Positions 23,873 through 35,267 are shown, counted from the stretch's first letter. The stretch: DNA of 64,000 bases from Pogona vitticeps (GCF_051106095.1 NC_135789.1:21509764-21573763); one strand, 5' to 3'. Translations and numbers: made by a program. The notes: generated by a model from the sequence alone, not told the origin.

Positions 23873-24250
23873 GAAACTAATTTTTAAGGAAACGTGTGAT
23901 ATATTTGAAAAGATATTGAATTTAATGCTAAAATTCCTTTATTGTCAATGTTTGACAATGTAGATTTGGATTATTATTCGAAGGAATTGAGCAACAATTT
24001 TATGACAAGTGCTATAATATTAATAGCTAGGTTTTGTAAAGACAAAAATGATATTAAATTAGAAGGCTCGTACAGTGAAGTATGGGACGTTGCATTAAAT
24101 GATAAATTGATCTCAAGATGAAAAGAGGGGAAATAAATTCTAATATTTTTATGCTATTTGGGGTACATTTGTTGAATTTGTATTAGTGAAAGGAAAGGGG
24201 AAAGCCTCTAAACAATTCATACAATTTTGGAAAGGAAATTTGCAATAAAA
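23873..24250 (+). mobile_element. L1-type LINE ORF2 C-terminal fragment
   Basis: The translation includes FDNVDLDYYSKELSNNF and TSAIILIARFCKDKNDIKL, resembling the end of L1 ORF2. It ends in a T-rich stretch. Confidence 0.5.
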
Positions 24251-24639
24251 ATTGTTCAATATTTTTTGTTTTTTTGTTTTTGTAATTGTTTCAGGAAGTC
24301 ACCACGCTGGATGCTTTTGCCAGGCTCTTGCCAACCTGGTTGGTGGTCTCCAGAGTGGCGGAACTACAAGTCCTATCAGCCCCAGCTCCTGTCAACTCCC
24401 TGATGGGAGATGTAGTTCAACCGGTGGAGGGGGTGCACGGATGTTCAGCGTTGAGGATCTAAAGGGAGGGAAGCCAGTAGGCTAAGCACACGGTTGTCAC
24501 TTCTGACTTATAGGAACCCTGGCAAGATTTTTGAGGCATGTGAAATGTTCAAGAAGTTGTTTCCCATTGCAAACTCCTCCCCCCATCCCATGAGTGTCCA
24601 CGGCTGAGTGATGATTTGAACCCAGGTCTCTTGATTCCT

Positions 24640-25030
24640 AGTCTACCTGTACCATGCTAACCTTCAGCTGGATCATCAGGAGGGGCCTTTCTCTCGGTCC
24701 CGCCACCCTCCTGGGTGCGTTTGGTGGGGCCTTCTCTGTGGCTGCTCCGAGACTTTGGAACTCTCTGCCACTGGAGGCCAGCCAGGCCCCATCTTTGCTC
24801 TCCTTCCACAAGCAGCTAAAAGACCTCTCTCTTCAGGCAAGCTTTCCCTGAGCGATTGGCTTCCTTAAGGAGGGTTTTTAAATAGGCAGTTGCCCCTTAC
24901 TGCTTTGAATGCATTTTTGGTATTGATTTTGTTTACTGTATTTTAGGGTGGTATTTGTTTGAACCTTCTTAATATTTGTATACTTACTGCTTTTAGCTTT
25001 AAATATTGTCTTTTACTGATATAAGACACC
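24640..25030 (+). mobile_element. L2-like LINE 3' end
   Basis: Translation AFSVAAPRLWNSLPLEASQA followed by LLSFHKQLKDLSLQASFP is the conserved LINE C-terminus. An AT-rich 3' UTR follows. Confidence 0.8.
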
Positions 25031-25036
25031 TTGGGT

Positions 25037-25087
25037 CCAGAGCATTCCTCTGAGCAGAAAGTGAGCCGCCCACTAGCTAGTCTGCAA
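25037..25087 (+). repeat. 50-bp dispersed repeat, second copy
   Basis: AGAGCATTCCTCTGAGCAGA through CTAGTCTGCAAG matches 1276-1322 nearly base for base; it probably belongs to a LINE tail. Confidence 0.7.
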
Positions 25088-25759
25088 GTTGTAAATGTTT
25101 TCCTCTGGTTTCTTTCTACAAATGCTTCATCCTTATCCACCACCACCCCGAGCTGTTGGTAACCAGGTAGACACGATAGACTCACACATATATGTATTAG
25201 TTAACTTCACTTTCACATTGTCCAAAAACCAGAGTTTTCTGGGCACAGTAAAGGTAAATGAAAATCACAAAACACAGAACATTGTGCTATAAGAGACACA
25301 GCGAAGAAAAACATCCCAAGATAAAACCAGCCAGAAAGGTTCAACTATTGCAAGAGGCACCCATGCAACACAGAGGAGAAAAATCAAACGGCATCAAGCG
25401 TACAGTCCAAAGCTATGTGGAGTTGGTGGGCGTCCCGTCTAGTCCAGCCCCACTGCCGGTCCTGGAAATCCATCGCTAAAGCATCTCTGACAGATGTTCA
25501 CACAACCAGTTTCCCTTGATAGAAAGAATGTTCAGTTCCTTCACCCGGGGAAGAGACCTGTGGAACGTTGAGCAGTTTCTGCCTTTCCACGGCCATTGTG
25601 CCGAATGAGATGCTCCCTATAGGAACTAGAAGAAGAGAAGAGAAATTGCACCAGGAGACTCCCTCTTGCATGGGATGGAAACTGAGGTAGGCCGGGAAGA
25701 TCCATGGACCCTCGCTAGGTATGCTGTCTCCCCAGAGCACAGATTAGGGATGGGACAGA

Positions 25760-27155
25760 AGGATTGCCATCACTCATGAAACCCACAGATCTGTCTCCCT
25801 TTCTTCTCATCCATGTGGGAACAAACGAAACAGCCAAGAGCAACTTTGAAGAGATCACATCACACTCTGAAGCTCTGGGAAGGAAACTGTACAATTTTGG
25901 AGCCCAGATGGTTTTCTCATCCCTCCTACCTGTACTCAGAAGTGGACTAAAAAGGGAAATTCTCCGGGTGAAGGACCAGGTGCAAAGGTGGTGTCAACGT
26001 GAGAGATTTGGTTTTTGGGGTCAGGGGCTAAGCTTCTTGGAAGACAGACTGCTAGCAAGAGACCTCACAAGGACTGGGGAGAATGTGTTTGGCCACAGCA
26101 TGGAGAACGTCATCAGGAGGGCTTTGAACTGAATGGGAAGCGGGAGGGAGATGCAAGCACAGAGTTAAGGGAAGATGAAGCCTTACAGACTAAATGTGGA
26201 TCAATATTAACATTAACATTCATAATAATATTCATAAAAATGCTCATAGAAAAGTAAGCCACAAATCACACACTCTCCGGAGTCTATATATGAATGCCAG
26301 GAGTATGGAAAACAAAGAAGAAGAACTAGAAATCCTAGTTCAGGAGCATAAATATGAATTGATCGGAATAACTGAAACTTGGAGGGACGACTCCCATCAC
26401 TGGAATACAGCAATTGAAAGGGATAATTTTTTCAAAAGAACAGAAACAATAGAAGAGGAGGTGACATTGCAGTCTGTGTCAAAAATATGCATTTCAGCAG
26501 AAAAATACAGGAGGAGGAGATGGGTTGTCCCACTGGGAGCATCTGGATCAATGTCGCTGGGGCAAAGAAGAAGAAAAAAGGAACTTCGTAGTTGGAGTTT
26601 GCTAATGACCTCCCAATCCAGGACAGGAAGCAGAAAAAAACAAATCTGTTGGGAGGGAAATTCTGCCAAGTCTGGCCCTTCCAATAAATTACTGGCTTTG
26701 TGTGGCTGATCATTTCCCCCTACAAAAGGTGGAGAAAGAAACCAGAGAAACTAAATCAAGTTATCCTCCACATGATTCTAACCAACAGAGACAACGTGGT
26801 GGAGGAAGTGACAGGAAGGGGTACTCTGGGCAAGAGGGACCCTGGTCTCCTAGAATTCTTCATTTCCAAGGAAACCAGCGCAGAGGGGAGCCACACGCAC
26901 ATACAGATATGCTGGATGTTTTTTAAAAAATGACCCCAATATTAATGAACTCAGAACAAAGATGAGTAAGGTCCCATGGCAGGGGATCCTAACAAGAAAA
27001 AGAGTCCAAGAAGGGTGGGAGTTTCTAAAACAGGAAATTCTAAAGGCGTAACTGAAAACAATTTGAACAAGGGGGAAAAAAAGGTGGGAAACAGCAAAAA
27101 AGACCAGAGTGGCTTCACAAAAAGCTGAGGACCTGAGGGGGGGGGGGAGGACATA
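25760..27155 (+). mobile_element. CR1-type LINE, ORF1 end and endonuclease start (duplicated segment A begins here)
   Basis: ORF1 esterase-like motif FLLIHVGTNETAKSNFEEI, then SSLLPVLRSG, then the endonuclease start LYMNARSMENKEEELEILVQ and ELIGITETWRDDSHHWNTAI. This is the order expected of CR1. 26590-27155 matches 29565-30095 (segment B). It is dead, with multiple breaks. Confidence 0.85.
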
Positions 27156-27159
27156 TATA

Positions 27160-27890
27160 CTGTGTTTCCCCCCAAATAAGACAGGGTCTTATATTAATTT
27201 TTGCTCCAAAAATGCATTAGGGCTTTGTAGCGATCAGCCCTGCCCTCACCTGTCCGCCGCAGCAGAACAAGGGAGTTGGAGACAATGAAAGGACGGAAGG
27301 TGGAGCGGGGGGGGGGGAAGGGGCTGGATATAAAGGCTGGTGTGTGGAGTAGGAGAGAGATTCTGTGAGCGAGAGACAGTGTAAAACTTAAATGTGAACT
27401 TAGAGTGTGTTAGAGGTCTGTGAGAACACTGAACGGAACAGAGAGTTTTTAAAGTTAAGGTAGAATTGATTCAAATATAAGTGATTGGCAACCTGTGATT
27501 TACCTATTGAATATTAATCAGATGCTAACTTCCCTGATCTAATAAATGAGTTAAGATTCAAAAGCACACGTGTCTCCTTGATTGAATGGTATTGAAGCAA
27601 CAATACCTGGTGGCAGTGAAGAAAGAAGAAGAGCGAGAACCTTGTGAAGACCTGAGGGGCTTCAGAGGGGATCGCCACAGGCTTATTTTCAGGGGATGTT
27701 TTATTTTTACATTTATTTTTACAGTGATTCAAATACTGTCCTGTCATCATCTTCTGGCTGCTGCACAATGGCGGAGGGCGGGGTTTCTCTTCACTGGGGC
27801 TTGTTTTTGGGGTAGGGCTTATATGAGGAGCATCCTGAAAAATCAGATGAGGGCTTATGTTCAGGTTAGGTCTTATTTTTGGGAAAACGG
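27160..27890 (+). mobile_element. MITE-5 copy A, interrupted by a solo LTR
   Basis: Flanked by TA; ends are C(T/C)GTGTTTCCC and GGGAAAACGG, inverted relative to each other. Without the inserted LTR it is about 270 bp. TA target sites and inverted ends point to a Tc1/mariner- or pogo-type non-autonomous transposon; the family was not named. Confidence 0.8.
27226..27679 (+). mobile_element. solo LTR inside MITE-5
   Basis: 454 bp, TG...CA, with short inverted ends TGTAGCGATC and GATCGCCACA. It is bounded by a 5-bp target duplication GGCTT (27221-27225, 27680-27684). A TATAAA lies near 27328 and AATAAA near 27540. No internal retroviral sequence lies beside it. It is unrelated to the Gmr1 LTRs. 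Confidence 0.85.
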
Positions 27891-28154
27891 TAGGAAGTGG
27901 AAGGAAGGCCAGACCACACACACACAAAAAGAATCCAGACAGGTGGCAAGGAGTTGCAGGAAAGGCAAAAGCTGAGAAGGAGCTGAGGCAAGCTAGAAGC
28001 ATAGAAAACAACAAGAAAGGCCTTCTCCAGACATGTGCCTAGCAAAAGACAGAGGAAAGGAAGAGCGGCTCAGCTGCTCAAAGGAGATGGAAAAATGAGG
28101 GCAAAGACAAGGCAGAAGCCCTCCATTCTTCTTTTAGCTCAATCTTTTCCCAAA

Positions 28155-28640
28155 GCAGAGGCTGTGACCCTCCAGACACATGGGAAGGGCAAGTGGGGGG
28201 GGGGGGACAGAATGGCAGTTGGAGACAGATAAACTGTCAAGGAAGACCTGACTGCCTTGAAGGAGTTCAAATCTCCAGGGCTAGAAAAACGGCCTCTGAG
28301 AGGGGAATCTGACCACTCTCAGAAGCGCTGCCCCTTCTTTTCTTGAAATCATGGCGGCGGGGGGGGGGGGGAAAGGGTGAGGTGCCAGGGGATCTGAAGA
28401 GGGCCAACATTGCCCTTATCTTCAAAAAGGGCAAAAATGAGGAATGTGGGAACTACAGGCCAGTCAGCCTGACCCTCCATCCCAGGGAAAATTTTGGGAC
28501 AGAAAATTCTTCTTAGTTTTATTTAGATTATACAGCATTCACTAGAAAACCATGTAGTAAGAACTGGAAGCCAACACAGAGGAATCCTGCCAGACTAATC
28601 TGATCTCTCCGTTTTTTAAATTGGGTCACCTCCCTGAGCT
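28155..28640 (+). mobile_element. CR1-type LINE, RT region (duplicated segment A, right part)
   Basis: The translation has KKGKNEECGNYRPVSLT, the CR1 RT motif. It matches 30318-30795 closely, including a G-run. Confidence 0.75.
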
Positions 28641-28839
28641 GACCCATCAGATTCCACACCCACACAGGACAGATGAAACGGCCCAGGTCACCATGCGCCC
28701 GCTAACTCTGGCCACTCATTAGATCCAATAATTGCCTCAAACAGTCTGGGAGATTCTGAGGCACTCATTGCAGATGGGCCAAAAACAGACACTAAAAGGT
28801 GTTGGAGTTGAAGATATTGCCATTGTGTAGTTGCAGATA

Positions 28840-29420
28840 GGTTATATTTAGAATGTGGGATGAAAAAAATTGAAATTAATCCTCTCTACTATTAACTGGT
28901 CTATGGTGTATATACCATATTCTGCCCATTTTTTCCACAAAAAAGGAATTTTTCTCAATTCTTAGTACTGAATTTGCCCATAGAGTAGTTTTTTCATGGG
29001 CATATGGGTTGAATTATAATTGGCGAGCTAATATTCTTCATATTTCCCTCATAGCTAAAATGGAAGGAGGTATGTTTCCTTTTCTCAAAATGTATTTAGA
29101 ACCCAGAACAAACCATCCATATAGGGTTGTGTTAAATAAGTCATTTCTAGACTCGCCCAAGATGGAGTATTAATAGGAATAGAGGTTTGCCAGCAGTTTA
29201 CTTCAGCAAAAAGATATGCTTTATGATACGTACTGATATCTGGGAGATTAAATCCACCTTCTGATATTGGCAGCTGCATTTTTTAAAACCAGACATGAGG
29301 TTGAGAATCTAAATGTTTAGATTCTTGAATGCGTTTCTGACTTTGAGGCCCTTAGCATATTCTTGGATTTTTGAAAATAGTTATATTATTAGTGGACTTT
29401 CTCAACTAGGTTCAAGGTAA
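28840..29420 (-). mobile_element. L1-type LINE ORF2 fragment
   Basis: On the minus strand it reads MQLPISEGGFNLPDISTYHK, matching the L1 GGI/FNLPD region. Decayed. Confidence 0.55.
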
Positions 29421-29564
29421 CAAATAAAAGGGAAAGGGGTATTCATAGAGAAACACATCAAAATGAAAAACTAACAGGGACTATGGAGGGAAGAGACAGT
29501 TCAGTCCTGGTGTCCCGCAAAGGTTGTGCAATGTTTGCCTTTGTGCCTGAGTGTAACATGGCAG

Positions 29565-30095
29565 ACTTGACAGAATTTCCCTCCCTTCAGATATGTTTTG
29601 AGGTCATTAGCAAACTCCAACTCCAAGCCCTTCCAAGAAATTCCTGGCCTTGTGTGGCTGAACATTTTCCCCTACAAAAGGTGGATAAAGAAACCAGAGA
29701 AACTAAATCAAGTTATCCTTGACTTGATTCTAACCAACAGAGGCAACATGGTGGAGGAAGTGGCAGGAAGGGGAACTCTGGGCAAGAGGGACCCTGATCT
29801 CCTAGGATTGTTCATTTCCAAGGAAACCAGAGCAGAAGGGAGCCACACACACACATGCTGGATGTTAAAACAACCCAATTTTAATGAACTCAAAATAAAA
29901 ATGAAGAAGTTCCCATGGCAGGAGATCCTAACAAGAAAATCCCAAAGGGTGGAAGTTGCTAAAATAAGAAATTCTAAAGGCCTAACTGAAAACAATTTGA
30001 ACAAGGGGAGGGGGGAAGGCGGGAAACAGCAAAAAAGGCCAGAGTGGCTTCACAAAAAGCTGAGAGAGGACCTGAGGGGGGAAAAGGAGATATAT
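29565..30095 (+). mobile_element. CR1-type LINE, duplicated segment B, left part
   Basis: Near-copy of 26590-27155, but its first roughly 60 bp (29565-29625) are inverted relative to segment A. The translation RKPEKLNQVILDLILTNRGN is CR1 endonuclease. It ends at the same MITE-5 insertion point as segment A. Confidence 0.8.
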
Positions 30096-30096
30096 A

Positions 30097-30315
30097 CCGT
30101 GTTTCCCGAAAATAAGACAGGGTCTTATATTAATTTTTGCTCCAAAAACGCATAAGGGCTTATTTTCAGGGGATGTTTTATTTTTACATTTATTTTTACA
30201 TTGATTCAAATACAGTCCTGTCATCATCTTCTGGCTGCTGCACAATGGCAGAGAGCGGAGTTTCTCTTCACTGGGGCTTGTTTTTGGGGTAGGGCTTATG
30301 TGAGGAGCATCCTCA
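30097..30315 (+). mobile_element. MITE-5 copy B
   Basis: Starts after TA with CCGTGTTTCCCGAAAATAAG. It lacks the solo LTR of copy A and is cut at its right end, where it joins directly to CR1 sequence that in copy A lies about 260 bp further on. Confidence 0.8.
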
Positions 30316-30317
30316 AA

Positions 30318-30994
30318 AAGCAGAGGCTGTGACCCTCCAGACACATGGGAAGGGTAAAGGGGGGGGGGGCAGGATGGCAGTTGGAGGCGGATAAACTGTC
30401 AAGGAAGACCTGACTGCCTTGAACAAGTTCAAATCTCCAGGGCCAGAAAAACTGCCTCTGAGAGGAATCTGATCACTCTCAGAACCGCTTTCCCCTTCTT
30501 TTCTTGAAATCATGGCGGGGGGGGGAAGGGTGAGGTGCCAGAGGATTTGAAGAGGGCCAACGTTGTCCTTATCTTCAAAAAGGGCAAAAAATGAGGAATG
30601 TGGGAACTACAGGCCAGTCAGCCTGACCCTCCATCCCAGGGAAAATCTGGAATACAGGGTTCTTCTTAGTTTTATTTAGATTATAAAGCAGTTGCTAGAA
30701 AACCATGTAGTAAGAACTGGAAGCCAATACAGAGGAATCCTGCCAGACTAATCTGATCTCTCTCTTTTTTTAATCGGGTCACCTCCCTGAGAGACAGAGG
30801 GAATACAGTAGACGAGGTTTATCTTGACTTCAGCAAAGTTTTTGACAAAAGTGCCCCATGATCTCCTAACTAATAAGCTAATGAGGTGTGGCTGGATGAT
30901 TACAGGATGGCTACAGGATGATGATTAATGGCTCCCTCTCAAATTTGGAGGTCGATAGTGGGGGATCCCAGGGATCAGTCCTGGGTCCAGTGCT
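30318..30994 (+). mobile_element. CR1-type LINE, RT region, up to the L1 insertion
   Basis: Continues segment B to about 30795, then proceeds into further CR1 RT sequence (CTTCAACATTTTTATTAATGACC corresponds to the CR1 LFNIFINDL motif once the L1 is ignored). Confidence 0.75.
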
Positions 30995-31010
30995 CTTCAA
31001 CATTTTTATT

Positions 31011-31681
31011 TTATTTTATTATATATATAAAATCCATCTATGTTTATTTAACATCGTGTCACCTGGGTTCAGTTTATAATCATTTGTTAATACAACTACA
31101 ATATATATTAAGCTCTTAATCTATACAACATGCTTCTAACCATTGATAAAACAAATTCCATGTTTGATAATATTCTGCATCTTCTTTTTCTTTGATTTTC
31201 GGTGTCAGTCTATCCATTTTGGCGCAGTCCAATATCTTTTTAATTATTTCTTGATCTATAGGTGTTTCTTCATTTTCCAGTGTTGTGCAAATACAATCCT
31301 TCAAGCTGTTAAGATTTGCAGTATACATTTTGTTTATCAACACTTTCTGGTTTTGTACCTAATAAAAAGAGTTCTGGCTTAAAATCTACATTTTTGATTA
31401 TTTTAACAAGCCATATATTTATTTCCCCCCAAAATTGTTTGCTTTATCACAGGTCCACCAAAGATGATAATAAGTTCCAGTTTTTTATGACATTTCCAGC
31501 ATTTATTTGACCTATTAAAGAACATTTTAGCTAATCTATCGGATGGTAAACACATTTTATATAAGTTCTCTTTATAAGATGTTGCCATTGTCATTTTAGT
31601 TTCTAGACCACAGTTTTTGCCATTTTTCAAAATCATTATTATATCCAAAAAATGTGCCCATTGAACCATCGTTTTTTAGAC
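31011..31681 (-). mobile_element. L1-type LINE 3' fragment with 16-bp target duplication
   Basis: Minus-strand translation includes SDRLAKMFFNRSNKCWKCHK, the L1 ORF2 C-terminal Cys motif. Flanked by CTTCAACATTTTTATT (30995-31010, 31682-31697). Its A-rich end is at the left, as expected for a minus-strand insertion. Confidence 0.9.
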
Positions 31682-31697
31682 CTTCAACATTTTTATT

Positions 31698-33000
31698 AAT
31701 GACCAAGGAATGCTTGCCAAAATGGGCGACTGACAGAAAATTGGGTGAACCCACTTGAAGGCAGAAATAAAATTCAAAAGGATCCTGATAGGCTGGGCAT
31801 GAGGAGGAACAGAAATCCTATCAGGAAGGAGGAGGGCGAGCCTTCCTTTCCTCAAGCCCCCACACCGGAGGGGACAGGAGGCGGTTTAGCTTTCATTACC
31901 GGCTGTTGGGGAGAGAAGAGGGGAAAGAGAGGAGAAGATCTGACCATGGAGGGGGATCTGAGGAGCAGGGAGGAGGAGGAGAAGAGCCTCAATGGGGAGA
32001 CAGTGGTGGTGGGCTCCCCTTTGGGGGTCTTCCCCTGCCCCAGCCTGAGGAGCCCCTCATGAGGGAACCAACCGATTTGTGAGCGAACCCCCCCCCCATG
32101 GGGAACTCGAGAGACAGTTAGGCTCAGTGGAAAGAGTTTGAAGGACTGGTGGGCCCTCCCAAAGTCATGCTCCACAGGTCTCTGGGGTTAGAAAATGTTA
32201 AAAAGGTGTTTTCTCCAAAAAAAATAACAAAATAAAAAGAAAGGGGAAAAAAGAAACATAATGGGTTTTGGGGGAACAAAATGGGGAATGGGCATCACCT
32301 AATCCTGAACACACTCACACAGGGAGAAGGGTAGAGTTGCAATGCCTCAGAAAAATGAACCCAACACACAGTGACAAGATGGGGGATCCCTGGTTCAGCC
32401 AAACTAGGAGCCAGAAGGATCTTGCCGGTGTCTTAGATCACAAGCTGACTAGGAGCCCACCGTGTGGTGTGGCTTTTTTTTAAAAGGCCAGTGGTTTTTA
32501 AGGCTCCATGCCTAGCCTCCCAATCCCGTGAGGGAGGTACGGGTTTCCCCTTCTTTTCGGCCCTGGTTAGGCCTCCTCTTGGCTCCTGGCTCCCGGTTCC
32601 AAGCCAAAAGCTGAAAGCATTGGGAGGGTTTCGCCTGGAGAAAAGAAGGCTGAGGGGAGACAAGATGGCTGTTTTGAAATACTTGAAAGGCTGTCCTTCA
32701 GAAGGAGGGGCAGGATCAGTTCTCCATCCTTCCAGGGTATGGGACAGACTATAAAAGGCTCAAGGGACAGGAGGCCACATTGAGACTGAATATCAGGAAA
32801 AACCTCCAAAGAGTTAGACCAGTAGAGCCATGGGACCCATGACATTCAGAGGGGGGTGAAGGGCTTCAGGACTTCGAGAGAAATTTCAACCACCACCTGG
32901 CAAATATCCTTTGATTTGGACTCCTGCCTCAACTTAGGCCCTTTCTAACCATCTATCAGCTGTAAATCTGTCTCACTCTAGATATAATCTCTCATCTTTC
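31698..33000 (+). mobile_element. CR1-type LINE 3' end
   Basis: Continues the CR1 after the L1. The 3' part reads TGGAGAAAAGAAGGCTGAGG, then GACAAGATGGCTGTTTTGAA, and further CR1 landmarks to about 32960. The segment 31790-32200 is less certain. Confidence 0.7.
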
Positions 33001-33039
33001 ACCAAATGGGAGACAAGAACATTGCATGGGGAACCTTGC

Positions 33040-33860
33040 TGAAAAGACTTACTGAAGTCAGGGTTTTTATTTAGTTATTTATTTATTGAATTTTATTTTT
33101 ATGCCACACCATTAGTGCAAGACACTCTTCAGGGCAGTTAAGAGATAATGCAATCAAATAAACAACGGAGGCACAGGAAACTACAGTAAAAATGATAAAG
33201 GCGGGGGGGGGGCACAACAAAACCCAGGAAAAATTATTTATTTATTTATTTATTTACAAGATTTTTAGCCGTGCCATTATCAGTGGTCTCTGAGTGGCAT
33301 ACAACAATATTAAAATTTAAAAAAACATTAAAACCATTTAAAATAGGCAATATTATAATAATATACTATATTAAACACAATCATTAAAACATTAATATTA
33401 ATAAATCCTGCTGCTCATATGGCCAGCTAAAGAATACTATAGTTACAGCCTATCCTGGCTTTAGAGATTATGGTCAGGCATTTTTACCTGCAAGCTATTT
33501 GAATATTCTTACCCTTCCAAAATATAGAAAAGCTTTTACATTAACAAAGTGTAACGTACTACCTTCAGTCCTGCTGGAAGACAGATACAAGAACATTCCC
33601 TAGGAAGAGTGCTTATGTCCTTGTGAGGCTGGTGTGTGGGAGACAGTTCACCATGTTCTGTTGTATTGCTCCTTCTACACTGATTTCCATGACACTTTCA
33701 TTCACTTTTATCCAATTTTGCAAAGCTTCTCTGGAAGAGATGATGTGTACTATACGTGTTACCTGCTGGCAGACCAGTGTCCATCAGTAACTATTAAAGT
33801 GGCCAGTTTCTGTGCAGCAACACTAGTCTGCAGGCAAGAAATAGTGCCTTGATTGCTGAT
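33040..33860. mobile_element. mixed LINE tails and an RT C-terminal fragment
   Basis: 33040-33120 and 33230-33340 are inverted LINE tails with (TTTA)n. 33430-33855 on the plus strand translates to ETVHHVLLYCSFYTDFHD, like the Cys-His end of some LINE RTs. Confidence 0.5.
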
Positions 33861-34069
33861 GATGTCCAGAACTTCTGTGTTTTGAAAGAGAATTTCATGT
33901 CCAGCTTGTTTTAGGGCATGTTCAGAAGGAAGCCCAAGCCCCCTCCCTGGGCTGAGGGTGGCCGGCCGCAGGGCGACCAGTCCAGGGCACACCAGAAACC
34001 CACACCTTGCAGCCTCACTCCCCCCCCCCCCCACAAATTGCAAGTAGCCTCCCCTTCTCAGCTGCTCAC

Positions 34070-34115
34070 CTGTGTTTTGCTATCCCAGCCCTTACAAAAC
34101 CTGGGTTCCAGTCCT
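34070..34115 (-). other. exon-D-like unit of the unrecognised family
   Basis: GACTGGAACCCAGGTTTTGT...CACAG before a GTGAGC donor, preceded by CCGCAG. It reads DWNPGFVRAGIAKHR, aligned to DRNPNFVRAGKAKRR at 34995-35038. Confidence 0.35.
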
Positions 34116-34323
34116 GCGGCCAACTGAGGTGCTTCTTGGAAAGACTGGGGCAGCTATGAAGTCCAGGGGTCCCTGGAGGAAGGGACCGAGCTCTCCCGTA
34201 CAAGCGGTCCCTAACTTGCCCTCTCCGGGGAGATCCTTAGTCCCCTCCACTGGGGGTGGGACTGGGTGCCTTCCTTCTCCTTCTTCTCCTCCTCCTGAGC
34301 ATGTGCAGAGTGCCCTTTCTTAC

Positions 34324-34550
34324 CAGATAAGAAGGCAATGGAAATAGGGCTCCCAGTGCCCACAGATGGGGCAGGTCCTTATGAGCGGGAGGACCAGAGG
34401 CTGGCGTGGCCGGAGGCAGTCCTGCAGGTGGGGCCAGCAGACCATTGGGGGTGGTGAGGGCTCATCGGTGGCTGAGGCCACCACCGAGAGGACCACACCG
34501 CACGGCCCCAGCCCTGCCACCAAGGCCAAGAGTAGGAGTGTCCCAGCCAA
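34324..34550 (-). other. unit E4 of the unrecognised family
   Basis: Ends at a GTAAGA donor (exon end 34324). One frame is hydrophobic (GTLLLLALVAGLGP, then RTCPICGHW). Another reads LPHLWALGALFPLPSYL, which leaves the exon at phase 0. Both recur in units E1-E3. Confidence 0.4.
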
Positions 34551-34994
34551 GCTCCTCCTCAGCTGCTCACCTGTGTTTGGTTCTTGAAGGAGGGATCCGC
34601 TTTGGGAAGGAGTGTCACCTCTCTTCTTCCTGGGTGGGAAAAGAGGCCAATGGCTGAGGCATCCTCATCCCCAGAGGAAGGGAGCCCTTCCGGGCAGCTA
34701 CTGCTGCTTCCACCTGTTGGTGAAGGAGGCAGCGGTCCTCCAATCCGGTTTCCGCATGGGCAGCAGCTGGCCTGTCCTCAATCCCATTCCCTTCTGGTCT
34801 GGTCTTGGGGGAGCTCCTTCTCTGCTCTGCCTCTGGAGGGATGGCACTCCGGAGAGGCAGCCCAGAGCCTGGGGAGAAGGTGGCTGGCCATAGGGTGTCC
34901 AGGTCTGGCCCACCAGAAACCCACCCCTTGCAGCCTCAATCCCCACACAAATTGCAGGGGACACCCAGGGAGCCTCCCCTTCTCAGCCATCCAC

Positions 34995-35038
34995 CTGCGT
35001 TTGGCTTTCCCAGCCCTTACAAAATTGGGGTTCCGATC
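34995..35038 (-). other. exon D, 3' of the acidic-tail exon in copy II
   Basis: Between TTTGCAG and GTGGAT. Being 120 bp downstream of a stop-containing exon, it could be a 3' UTR exon or the first exon of the next gene copy. 34070-34115 is its relative. Confidence 0.3.
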
Positions 35039-35158
35039 CTGCAAAGGTTTGGGCTGGCTGAGGTGCTCTCTCCTCCAGCAGGAGGCCGGGTGTGTGTGGA
35101 AAGGGCCTCTGCCCCCCCCAACCGGGGTTGAGCGCTCCGACCCCCTCTCCTTCCTCAC

Positions 35159-35267
35159 CTGATTTACGAGGGGCTCCAATTCATGGGCTCCTCCTCATCA
35201 TAGATGGAAGGAGCCCAATCCATAGCCTCCTCGTCGTTGGTGGATGGGCTCCACTCCATTTCTTCAG
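35159..35267 (-). CDS. unrecognised gene family copy II, last coding exon (acidic E-x-M-x-W-x-P repeats)
   Basis: Acceptor CTTCTTTCTCTGACAG; the stop TAA is at 35164-35166, followed 5 bp later by a donor (GTGAGG). Entering at phase 1 it encodes EEMEWSPSTND, EEAMDWAPSIYD, EEEPMNWSPS and stop: three tandem acidic/Trp/Pro repeats. Compared with the homologous exon at 19169-19289, the frame, repeat spacing and stop are kept despite many base changes, which argues for selection on protein. It would be the C-terminus. No domain was recognised. Confidence 0.65.

Noticed and set aside
25764-26132. 122-codon frame with an esterase-like VGTNE motif as a host gene
   Set aside because: The motif and following endonuclease domain are standard CR1 LINE ORF1/ORF2 sequence.
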